Shown piece by piece: positions 1-5,847 of a DNA stretch of 9,414 nt. The stretch comes from Planctomycetota bacterium (GTDB lineage: Bacteria; Planctomycetota; Phycisphaerae; UBA1845): positions 1 to 9,414 of the forward strand of contig JAJRSP010000008.1 in NCBI GenBank assembly GCA_024278775.1, in the 5' to 3' direction. How positions within the stretch are numbered: the stretch's first letter is position 1; each line of letters begins with the position of its first letter. The position numbers and the translations under genes were made by a program. The notes below the pieces were generated by a model. It was not told where the DNA came from and made no database searches. It saw only the letters and a list, made by a program, of their open reading frames with translations.

Positions 1-137
1 CCCTCTGACACGCCGGTTTTTTCATGGGGGAAAGGGGGTTTTGTGCGCACGCCCACCCCTCCTGGGGCACAAGTCCGTCCCCGCGGCATCGAATCGTCGG
101 TCAGAGATTGTCACAACCAAGCAATGAATAATGCGGG
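1..137. other. Short non-coding stretch downstream of mutS
   Basis: This is the region past the mutS stop codon up to the window edge. I see no start codon with a ribosome binding site. There is no strong hairpin with a T-run on the minus strand that would serve as the mutS terminator; the best candidate is a 4-bp CCCC/GGGG stem near 56-67, which is too weak to call. Another gene may lie just outside the window. Confidence 0.4.
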
Positions 138-2993
138 CTAATCGAGTTGGCGTTTCCACTCGGCGATTCGTTGCAGCGCGTCGAGCGGGGTGAGCCGGTT
201 CACGTCGGTCTCACGCAGGGCGTCAAGCAGCTTCCGATCTTTCTCGCCCATACCGCCGTGATTCCGAGCGCTGTCATTCGGCCCGGTGCCTGCCGGCGCG
301 TCTTTGGTCTTTTCCGGTTCGCGGCCCGGTTCACCAAAGAGCGATAGCTGTCCGCAGCGCTTGGTTTTCTTGCGAGATAGCTGCGGCGTCTTGGATTCGC
401 GTTCGAAGCCGCGTTGCAGTTCCTCCATGACCTCCCGCGCGCGGTCCGTCACGCCTCGGGGGATCCCCGCGAGCCTGGCGACGTGGATGCCGTAGCTCTG
501 ATTCGCTCCGCCCTCGACGATCTTATGAAGAAACACAATCGACTCACTACCCGGATCGGCGTTCGTGTACTCCCGCACCGCGACGTTGTAGTTTCTCACG
601 CCGCGTATGATCTGCGACAGCTCCGTCATCTCGTGATAATGCGTCGCGATGAGCGAGCGGCACCGGGTCTCGGCGGCCAGATGCTCGGTGATCGCCCACG
701 CCAGCGATAGCCCGTCGAACGTGCTGGTGCCCCGGCCCAGCTCATCCAGCACGACGAGCGATTGTGCCGTGGCGTTGTGCAAGATGTTGGCGGCCTCGGT
801 CATCTCGACCATAAACGTGGACTGCCCGCGCATGATCTCATCCGCCGAGCCGACGCGAGCAAACACCCGATCGACCGGTGCCAACGTCATGGCACTCGCC
901 GGCACGAACGACCCGGTCTGCGCCAAGAGCGTCAGCAACGCCACCTGCCGGATGTAGGTGCTCTTGCCGGCCATGTTCGGCCCGGTGATCACAAAGGTAT
1001 GCCCGTCCGACCGGCTCATCACGCAGTCGTTGGGCACAAAGCCGTCGCCCAACGTCTGATCCAGCACCGGGTGGCGTCCGTCACGAATATCGAGCACGCC
1101 GTCGGTGGTGAACTCGGGCCGGACATACCGCCGCTCGACGGCCACCTCCGCCAGACCGGCCACACAATCGAGCCGACCGATGGCACCGGCCACACGAAGC
1201 AAGGCCGCCATCTCACCCGCGACCGTCGTACAGAGTCCGGCAAAGAGCTTGCCCTCCAACTCGACCGCTCGCTCATGCGCGGTGAGCACCTCATGCTCAT
1301 ATTTCTTGAGCTCGTCGGTGATGTACCGCTCGGCGTTTTTGATCGTCTGCTTCCGCACGTATTCCGGCGGCACCTCGCCGCGGCTGGCGTGGCTGATCTC
1401 GATGTAGTAGCCGAACACCTTATTGAACCCCACTTTGAGATTAGCGATGCCGGTCCGCTCGGCCTCTTTCCGCTGATATTCCGCGAGCCACGTACGCCCG
1501 TCATGCCCGATCGAGCGAAGCCGATCGAGTTCCGCATCGAACCCGTCCGCGATGAAGCCGCCGTCTCGCTGCGTGGGCGGTGGATCATCCCGAAGCGTGC
1601 GCCGGAGCAGCGTGGCCAGCTCGCTCAATCCGAGCAGATCATCCGCAACGGTGGAAAGAAACTTCAACCGCGTCTCGGTTAAGACCTGTGCGACGTCGGG
1701 CAGCGCGCTGAGCGTCTGACCGAGCGCGGCCAGGTCTCGCGGATGCGTCCGAGCCAGCGCCACGCGTGAGGCAATCCGCTCCACATCGGCCATCTGTGAC
1801 AGCGCTCGACGCACACGCGACCGCGTGGGTTCATCTCCCTGGAGCAGCCCCACGGCATCTTGTCGCGCGATGATCGCCTCCACATCGGTCAGCGGCGCGC
1901 GCAGCCAATGGCGAAGTTTTCGCTTACCGATCGGGTGGACGGTGCGGTCGATGGCGTGGTGCAGTGTGCCCTCGCGTGAGGCCGACCGCAGCGTGCGTTC
2001 GATCTCCAAGGAGCGATAGGTGCTGTGATCGAGCTGTACGTAGTCGCCGGTCACGCGCCGCCGCAGGGACGTGATATGCCCCAGCGCCGTCTTCTGCGTC
2101 TCCCCCAGGTATTGAATGATGCCGCCGGCCGCACACACCGACGCGTCCACCGCCTCCAAACCGAACCCGGCCAGCGTCGCCGAGCCGAAGTGGGCCAGTA
2201 GGGATTTTTCTGCCTGATACGCAGCAAGTTCGTGGGCCGGCCTGCGCGTGATGACCGTGCCGCACAGTTGCTCCACTTGCCGGGCGAGCCGCTCCGTCGC
2301 CTCATCGCGCTCGTCGTCGATCAGCAACTCATCCGGGGCATGACACACCAGCGCGTCGACCAGGGTGTCATTGGTCACGTCGATCAACTCGAACCGCCCG
2401 CTGGCAAGTTCGATCATCGCCAGCCCGGCCTCCCCCCCGCGCAGGCATACCGCGGCCAGCGTGTTGTCATCCCCCTCACTTAGCAGCGCCTCATCGGTCA
2501 GCGTGCCGGCCGTGACGATGCGCACGATGTCACGTTTGACGACGCCCTTCGCCTCTTTGGGGTTTTCCAGTTGCTCGGAAATCGCCACGCGATACCCCGC
2601 GACGACCAGCTTCTTAAGATAGCCCTCGAGCGCGTGATACGGAATGCCGGCCAGCGGAATCTCATTGACGGAGCCTTTGTTTCGAGAGGTCAACGCGATC
2701 CCGAGCACCTTCGCACAGAGCACCGCGTCTTCGTAAAAAGTCTCATAAAAATCGCCCATGCGAAAAAGCAACACGGCATCACCGATACGCTTCTTCTGAT
2801 CTACGTATTGCCGCATCGCCGGCGTGAGGCTATCCGACTTGGCAGCCGCGGCCCGCTTCGGCGTGGCGGCTTTGCGCTGAGATGGTGCTGGTATCGTGGC
2901 CAATAGTGGTTTCCTGCCGGTGAAAAAGCACTCCCCGAGTCGTGGTCGCCACGTCTGCGCGACCCACCGGGATAGCCCATCCGACGCGCCCAT
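138..2993 (-). CDS. mutS: DNA mismatch repair protein MutS
   Basis: MutS binds base mismatches and small loops as a clamp and uses ATP to recruit downstream repair factors. Residue numbers count from the ATG at 2993. The N-terminal mismatch-binding domain has GDFYETF with the intercalating Phe82 and Glu84 (the F-x-E motif). The clamp/lever region holds GFNKVFGYYIEIS near residue 520, followed by NAERYITDELKKYE. The ATPase has Walker A GPNMAGKST (671-679), Walker B LVVLDELGRGTST (Asp750, Glu751) and ATHYHEM near 778. QLSLF (882-886) matches the sliding-clamp-binding consensus, and the C-terminus resembles the MutS oligomerisation helices. At 951 aa it is longer than the usual 850-880 aa. A TTG at 2903, preceded by AGGA 8 nt upstream, would give 921 aa starting ATIPAPSQRK and may be the true start; the ATG at 2993 has only a weak ribosome binding site. 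It is divergent from mnmA. The family call is secure and the start is not. Confidence 0.97.
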   Translation of the reverse strand: MGASDGLSRWVAQTWRPRLGECFFTGRKPLLATIPAPSQRKAATPKRAAAAKSDSLTPAMRQYVDQKKRIGDAVLLFRMGDFYETFYEDAVLCAKVLGIALTSRNKGSVNEIPLAGIPYHALEGYLKKLVVAGYRVAISEQLENPKEAKGVVKRDIVRIVTAGTLTDEALLSEGDDNTLAAVCLRGGEAGLAMIELASGRFELIDVTNDTLVDALVCHAPDELLIDDERDEATERLARQVEQLCGTVITRRPAHELAAYQAEKSLLAHFGSATLAGFGLEAVDASVCAAGGIIQYLGETQKTALGHITSLRRRVTGDYVQLDHSTYRSLEIERTLRSASREGTLHHAIDRTVHPIGKRKLRHWLRAPLTDVEAIIARQDAVGLLQGDEPTRSRVRRALSQMADVERIASRVALARTHPRDLAALGQTLSALPDVAQVLTETRLKFLSTVADDLLGLSELATLLRRTLRDDPPPTQRDGGFIADGFDAELDRLRSIGHDGRTWLAEYQRKEAERTGIANLKVGFNKVFGYYIEISHASRGEVPPEYVRKQTIKNAERYITDELKKYEHEVLTAHERAVELEGKLFAGLCTTVAGEMAALLRVAGAIGRLDCVAGLAEVAVERRYVRPEFTTDGVLDIRDGRHPVLDQTLGDGFVPNDCVMSRSDGHTFVITGPNMAGKSTYIRQVALLTLLAQTGSFVPASAMTLAPVDRVFARVGSADEIMRGQSTFMVEMTEAANILHNATAQSLVVLDELGRGTSTFDGLSLAWAITEHLAAETRCRSLIATHYHEMTELSQIIRGVRNYNVAVREYTNADPGSESIVFLHKIVEGGANQSYGIHVARLAGIPRGVTDRAREVMEELQRGFERESKTPQLSRKKTKRCGQLSLFGEPGREPEKTKDAPAGTGPNDSARNHGGMGEKDRKLLDALRETDVNRLTPLDALQRIAEWKRQLD

Positions 2994-3078
2994 ATTACCC
3001 GCCGACTCCGCTCGTCGCCAACGCCGTCGGCCTCCACGCCGGTGACGAACGCAGCCCCATCGGATAGGATATCACACG
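2994..3078. promoter_or_regulatory. mutS/mnmA divergent intergenic region
   Basis: These 85 bp separate two divergent start codons and must carry the mnmA promoter, and the mutS promoter if the upstream mutS start is used. AGGAT at 3066-3070, 9 nt before the mnmA ATG, is a plausible ribosome binding site. I could not identify convincing -35/-10 pairs on either strand, so the promoter role is inferred from geometry alone. Confidence 0.4.
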
Positions 3079-4539
3079 ATGACTGAGCAACGTGAAAAAG
3101 TCGTGGTGGCCATGAGCGGCGGCGTGGATTCCAGCGTGGCCGTGTGCCTTCTCCAGGAGCAAGGGTACGACGTGCTGGGGCTGTTCATGCGCGTCGGCGT
3201 GACGGCACCCGAAGTTCAAATGGACACCGCCGCCGCTGCACGAGTTGGTGCCGTCTCCAAAACGGCCCGTGCCGTTTCCACAGAGTCTAATGCTGTTTCC
3301 CAAAAGGATGACGCCTTTTCTTCCCCCCTTACCAAGGGGGGATCGAGGGGGGTTCCTCGGGCGAACAAGAACCTCCCCCAGCCCCTCCTTGGTAAGGAGG
3401 GGAGTAAGAAGTCCAACGACCTTCGTGGCAATAACGCTAGCGGCACCACCGCGGCCACCCAGCCCGCCCGACGGCTCAAACAAGGCTGTTGCAGCGCTTC
3501 CGACGCGGACGATGCCCGGTTTGTGGCCGGTATGCTCGGCGTGCCGTTTTACGTGCTCAATTTCCAGGATGACTTCGCGGAGATCATGGACTACTTCGCC
3601 GGGGAGTACGTCCGAGGCCGCACGCCCAACCCGTGCGTCGTCTGCAACGACCGGCTCAAGTTCGGCAAGCTGCTCGACTACGCCGACGCCGTAGGCGCGA
3701 AGTACGTCGCCACCGGGCACTACGCTCGCATCGGTGAGCGCAACGGACGCAAGACCCTGCGACGCGGGAGGGACGCCGACAAGGATCAGTCCTACGTACT
3801 CTTCGGGCTGCGACGCGAGGTACTCGACCGGGTTCTCTTTCCCGTCGGAGATTTGACCAAGCCACAGGTCCGAGCGGTGGCCGGCCGATTGAACCTGCCG
3901 AACGATCAAAAGCCCGACTCGGTTGAGATCTGCTTCGTGCCCGACAACGATTACGCCCGCGTCGTGCGCGAACGCCGGCCGGACGCCTTCGCCGAGGGCG
4001 ATGTGGTCAACCAGGACGGCACGGTCATCGGCCGACACCGCGGCATCGGGCATTACACCGTTGGGCAGCGGCGCGGGCTGGGCATCTCCGCACCCAATCC
4101 CATCTACGTCACCAAGCTCGACGTTCTCCACAACACCGTCGTCACGGGTGAGGCCGATGCTTTGCTTGCCTCCTCACTCATGGCCGATCGCGTCAGCTAT
4201 CTCGTACCCGAACCCACCGGGCCATTTCGAGCTTCGGTGAAGATTCGCTATCTGCACCAGGCCGCGATGGCCACCGTGACGCCACTTTCACAAACCGCAC
4301 CACAAGTAGAGCGGTCTGATCGTACGAATCGCTTGACTCCCCTCGCTCCCCCCTTGGCAAGGGAGGATGAAAGCGTGGATCCGCTACACGAAAACGGTCA
4401 ACGCTCAGGCGATGCCTGCACTCGTGGGGTTCGTGTAGATTTTGACGAGCCCCAGCGCGCCATCACTCCGGGCCAAGCCGTGGTCTTCTACGATGGCGAT
4501 GTGGTGCTCGGCGGTGCGTGGATCGACTCGGCCGGATAG
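3079..4539 (+). CDS. mnmA: tRNA-specific 2-thiouridylase MnmA with two in-frame insertions
   Basis: MnmA activates tRNA wobble U34 with ATP and installs sulfur to make s2U34 in Lys, Glu and Gln tRNAs. The PP-loop SGGVDSS is at residues 13-19. The catalytic nucleophile is Cys189 in NPCVVCND and the persulfide partner is Cys285 in DSVEICFVPD. ATGHYAR, DKDQSYVLF and GQRRGLGI are also present, and the C-terminal beta-barrel ends in ITPGQAVVFYDGD. The protein is 486 aa against about 360-375 aa for the family. The excess lies in two places: between GLFMRVG (ends at residue 40) and GCCSA (from 136), and between ATVTPL (ends at 403) and VRVDFDEPQ (from 451). Both inserts are low-complexity and contain translated palindromic repeat DNA. 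All catalytic motifs are intact and in one frame, so I judge it functional rather than a pseudogene. ATG is supported by AGGAT 9 nt upstream. The gene converges on the receiver gene. Confidence 0.97.
   Translation: MTEQREKVVVAMSGGVDSSVAVCLLQEQGYDVLGLFMRVGVTAPEVQMDTAAAARVGAVSKTARAVSTESNAVSQKDDAFSSPLTKGGSRGVPRANKNLPQPLLGKEGSKKSNDLRGNNASGTTAATQPARRLKQGCCSASDADDARFVAGMLGVPFYVLNFQDDFAEIMDYFAGEYVRGRTPNPCVVCNDRLKFGKLLDYADAVGAKYVATGHYARIGERNGRKTLRRGRDADKDQSYVLFGLRREVLDRVLFPVGDLTKPQVRAVAGRLNLPNDQKPDSVEICFVPDNDYARVVRERRPDAFAEGDVVNQDGTVIGRHRGIGHYTVGQRRGLGISAPNPIYVTKLDVLHNTVVTGEADALLASSLMADRVSYLVPEPTGPFRASVKIRYLHQAAMATVTPLSQTAPQVERSDRTNRLTPLAPPLAREDESVDPLHENGQRSGDACTRGVRVDFDEPQRAITPGQAVVFYDGDVVLGGAWIDSAG
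3247..3330 (+). repeat. 4 x 21-nt tandem repeat inside mnmA (heptapeptide repeat)
   Basis: There are four consecutive 21-nt units in frame with mnmA. They encode GAVSKTA, RAVSTES, NAVSQKD and DAFSSPL, with consensus x-A-V/F-S followed by three variable residues. At DNA level the shared core is roughly GCCGTTTCC. The fourth unit runs directly into the palindromic element, whose left arm begins within it. The units have diverged by substitution only, which keeps the frame. The segment lies in the first extra loop of MnmA and is not part of the conserved fold. Confidence 0.75.
3322..3403. repeat. REPIN-like inverted pair of palindromic units inside mnmA
   Basis: The left arm (3322-3354) and right arm (3370-3403) are inverted copies around a short spacer, 3355-3369. 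The reverse complement of the left arm and the right arm both read AACC, a C-rich run, then CCTTGGTAAGG and a G-run. Each arm is itself a hairpin, with stem CCCCTT/AAGGGG and loop GGT. Two palindromic units facing each other are the architecture of REP doublets (REPINs), which are moved by RAYT transposases encoded elsewhere. The element is translated within mnmA (SPLTKGG on the left, LPQPLLGKEG on the right). The inverted structure is directly visible; membership of a mobile family is inferred. Confidence 0.85.
4335..4370. repeat. Single arm of the same palindromic unit in the 3' part of mnmA
   Basis: This segment aligns without gaps to the reverse complement of the left arm at 3322-3354. 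Both contain CCTCG, one variable base, TCCCCCCTTGG, one variable base, AAGGG, one variable base and GG. It has no inverted partner nearby, so it looks like a solo unit. It is translated as LTPLAPPLARED in the second extra loop of MnmA, within the C-terminal barrel domain. Confidence 0.8.
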
Positions 4540-4558
4540 CGCCGGGAGGGGAAACGGA

Positions 4559-4596
4559 TACCCCCTTCTTCGCCCCAAGGCGAGGGGTGGCGGGTA
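4559..4596. terminator. Imperfect hairpin between convergent mnmA and receiver gene
   Basis: The outer arms TACCC and GGGTA bracket an inner perfect CGCC-CCAA-GGCG stem, with an imperfect C-rich/G-rich helix between. It lies 20 nt past the mnmA stop and 43 nt past the receiver-gene stop, where a shared bidirectional terminator would be expected. There is no T-run on either side. It may instead be a decayed copy of the C/G-rich palindrome found inside mnmA. The structure is visible and the role is uncertain. Confidence 0.4.
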
Positions 4597-4638
4597 GAAC
4601 GTCACGGCCACGAAGCGGCTTCCTCCAAAGCCAAACCC

Positions 4639-5049
4639 CTACGGCCGAGACTTGGATGCCAGCAGCGTACGCACCTGATCGATGAGCGCCTGGCGGTCGA
4701 TCGGCTTGGTGAGGTAGTCGTCGCTGCCGCACTCGGCCGCTCGCTCGATGTCGCTCGTCTCATTCAACGCGGTGACCATGATGATGATGGTGTCGCGCGT
4801 CTTGGGGTCGGACTTGATCCGCTTACACACCTCGAACCCCGACATCTTCGGCATCATGATATCCAGAAGAATTAGATCGGGATGCGCGTCGGCCACCTGC
4901 TGCAACGCCTCCAGCCCGTTGGTGGCCCGCAGCACGTTCACCTCGGGCAGATCGTCCATGTAGGCTTCGAGCAGCTCAAGGTTCTGGGCGTTGTCATCCA
5001 CGATCAACACCGTGGGGAGTTCGTTGGCTTGGCTTGGCGTATCAGTCAT
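4639..5049 (-). CDS. Single-domain response regulator (CheY-like receiver)
   Basis: This 136-aa protein is a bare REC domain that would accept phosphate from a histidine kinase. The acidic pair is Asp18/Asp19 (LIVDDNAQN), the phospho-acceptor Asp63 is in LILLDIMMPKMSG, the switch Thr93 is in MVTA, and Lys115 is in DDYLTKPID. There is no DNA-binding or enzymatic output domain; only a short tail, LLASKSRP, follows. The reading frame stays open upstream to 5409, but that extension crosses repeat DNA and has no receiver homology. I chose the ATG at 5049 because the domain begins about 12 residues later and GAGG lies 9 nt upstream. No kinase is adjacent, so the signal and output are unknown. It may act in a phosphorelay or on a partner protein. 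It converges on mnmA. Confidence 0.93.
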   Translation of the reverse strand: MTDTPSQANELPTVLIVDDNAQNLELLEAYMDDLPEVNVLRATNGLEALQQVADAHPDLILLDIMMPKMSGFEVCKRIKSDPKTRDTIIIMVTALNETSDIERAAECGSDDYLTKPIDRQALIDQVRTLLASKSRP

Positions 5050-5116
5050 GGAATCAGCCCTCTTGGTATGAACACACTGTTCAACTGTCCGCCATCCGGC
5101 ACGTCGGATCGGGTGG

Positions 5117-5136
5117 CCCATCGCTTTAGCGGTGGG
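5117..5136. repeat. Palindromic repeat unit (CCCATCGCT hairpin)
   Basis: CCCATCGCT (5117-5125) pairs with AGCGGTGGG (5128-5136) across a TT loop, with one G-U pair. The surrounding GGTGG and GGGGGACAC flanks look like those of 'ACCGCTAAAGCGGTGG'-type dispersed repeats I recall from planctomycete genomes. It lies 68 nt upstream of the receiver-gene start codon. Only one copy is visible in the window. Confidence 0.5.
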
Positions 5137-5190
5137 GGACACGAATCGGTGGACCTTTCGGAATCTCCCACCATGCAAACACGCACCCCG

Positions 5191-5262
5191 GTAGGTCGGG
5201 CTCTGCCCGACACTAGGCCCGACATCGACCCGCACGATACGTTTCGTCGGGCGGTGCCCGAC
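5191..5262. repeat. GTCGGGC/GCCCGAC palindromes, copies 1 and 2
   Basis: Copy 1 (5195-5211) is GTCGGGC-TCT-GCCCGAC preceded by GTAG. Copy 2 (5246-5262) is GTCGGGC-GGT-GCCCGAC. Both have perfect 7-bp arms and a 3-nt loop. Copy 1 is followed by TAGGCCCGAC, a half-unit motif seen again near copy 5 as TAAGGCCCGACC. Confidence 0.8.
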
Positions 5263-5300
5263 ACGCTCTTGTACCCGATAACCGCCCTCCGTTCCACCCG

Positions 5301-5320
5301 GTAGGCCAGGCTCGGCCCGA
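5301..5320. repeat. Degenerate GTAGGTCGGGC-type unit, copy 3
   Basis: GTAGG followed by CCAGGCTCGGCCCGA matches copy 1 with several substitutions. The palindrome is weakened and only part of each arm still pairs. I read it as a decayed member of the same family because the GTAGG flank is preserved. Confidence 0.5.
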
Positions 5321-5355
5321 TACAGGTGCAAGACAGTTTCGGCGGGGTGTTCGGC

Positions 5356-5524
5356 GGGTGCCCCATTCTTCGGGTACTCCCGAAGGGTGGGGGATCTGTC
5401 TGCGTGCATACTCGCACAGGCAGGCGGACTGCACGCGTGGAAGTCCTTCCCCCACCCTTCGTGTCACCGAATGTCTGTACTCCTGCTTGAACGTTATCGG
5501 GGTGACACGAAGAATGGGGCACCC
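5356..5524. repeat. Large compound inverted repeat (REPIN-like, 169 bp)
   Basis: The outer arms are a perfect 17-bp inverted match: GGGTGCCCCATTCTTCG (5356-5372) with 5508-5524. The inner arms are a perfect 14-bp inverted match: CGAAGGGTGGGGGA (5381-5394) with 5448-5461. Each half also folds on itself. The left half has TTCGGG-TACT-CCCGAA (5369-5384). The right half has GTGTCACC (5461-5468) with GGTGACAC (5501-5508), extended by the arms. The element is therefore two inverted copies of one palindromic unit, with a longer loop in the right copy. The centre (5395-5447) carries a smaller CGTGCA/TGCACG inverted pair. Confidence 0.85.
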
Positions 5525-5526
5525 CC

Positions 5527-5547
5527 GCCGGGCGGTGCCCGACCTAC
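5527..5547 (-). repeat. GTCGGGC palindrome, copy 4 (inverted orientation)
   Basis: GCCGGGC-GGT-GCCCGAC is followed by CTAC, so on the minus strand it reads GTAG-GTCGGGC and matches copy 1 in the opposite direction. It begins two bases after the large inverted repeat, so the two repeat families abut. Confidence 0.75.
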
Positions 5548-5633
5548 CTGCTGGCCCGTTCCACTCAACATGGCCACGCAGGCGTGGACCATGCCACACG
5601 AGAAGCCTGACATACGCGCCACGCGCGGCGCGT

Positions 5634-5674
5634 AAAAAACGGGCCGGGATCGAGGAAACCTCAAACCCGGCCCG
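5634..5674 (-). terminator. Strong intrinsic terminator for the PEP-CTERM gene
   Basis: On the minus strand CGGGCCGGG (from 5674) pairs perfectly with CCCGGCCCG (to 5640). The loop contains a second small stem, GAGG-TTT-CCTC. A run of six T follows at 5639-5634. This is a textbook rho-independent terminator. It lies 173 nt past the stop codon of the PEP-CTERM gene, the only upstream minus-strand gene, so that transcript would carry a 3' untranslated region containing palindrome copy 5. Confidence 0.88.
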
Positions 5675-5815
5675 AGTTCATCTATTCGCAAGGTGGCTGC
5701 CGCCGAAAACTCCACAGCGGACTAACCGGATCGAGTCGCCCCGATCAAATCAGGCGCTACGCCCGATGCGGCCGAAAGGATGGCCAATCCGTCAGGCCCA
5801 CGTAAGGCCCGACCT

Positions 5816-5832
5816 GCCGGGCGATGCCCGAC
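5816..5832. repeat. GTCGGGC palindrome, copy 5
   Basis: GCCGGGC-GAT-GCCCGAC has 6 of 7 paired arm positions plus a G-U in one orientation. It sits 15 nt past the PEP-CTERM stop codon, inside that gene's predicted 3' untranslated region. TAAGGCCCGACC lies just beside it at 5803-5814. Confidence 0.75.
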
Positions 5833-5847
5833 ACCAACAGCCCCGAA

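Larger units (their letters stand above)
5050..5847. other. Gene-free repeat island (798 bp)
   Basis: I see no credible gene here. The open frames on both strands have repetitive, low-complexity translations full of Arg, Pro and Gly and no recognisable ribosome binding site. The stretch holds a CCCA(T)CGCT/AGCGGTGGG hairpin, at least five GTCGGGC/GCCCGAC palindromes, one large compound inverted repeat and a minus-strand terminator. It separates the receiver gene's 5' end from the PEP-CTERM gene's 3' end, so the receiver promoter must lie inside or between the repeats. Confidence 0.7.

Noticed and set aside
762..1682. 306-codon plus-strand frame inside mutS
   Set aside because: It is a shadow of the GC-rich mutS coding strand, His/Arg/Pro-rich, with no ribosome binding site or domain. 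mutS is unambiguous here.
2995..4131. Long minus-strand open frame (378 codons) antisense to mnmA
   Set aside because: It lies opposite a gene with intact catalytic motifs. Its translation has no recognisable domain, and it includes the repeat-derived string SPLGKGGRKGV.
3079..4539. mnmA as a pseudogene because of its insertions
   Set aside because: The frame is continuous. The PP-loop, both catalytic cysteines, the tRNA-binding motifs and the C-terminal domain are all intact.
5050..5409. Upstream extension of the receiver gene to give 256 aa
   Set aside because: The added 120 residues are encoded by repeat DNA and show no domain. The ATG at 5049 has a ribosome binding site and fits the normal REC domain length.
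5191..5832. CRISPR-like array
   Set aside because: The repeats are short palindromes in both orientations with irregular spacing and no constant spacer length, and there are no cas genes.
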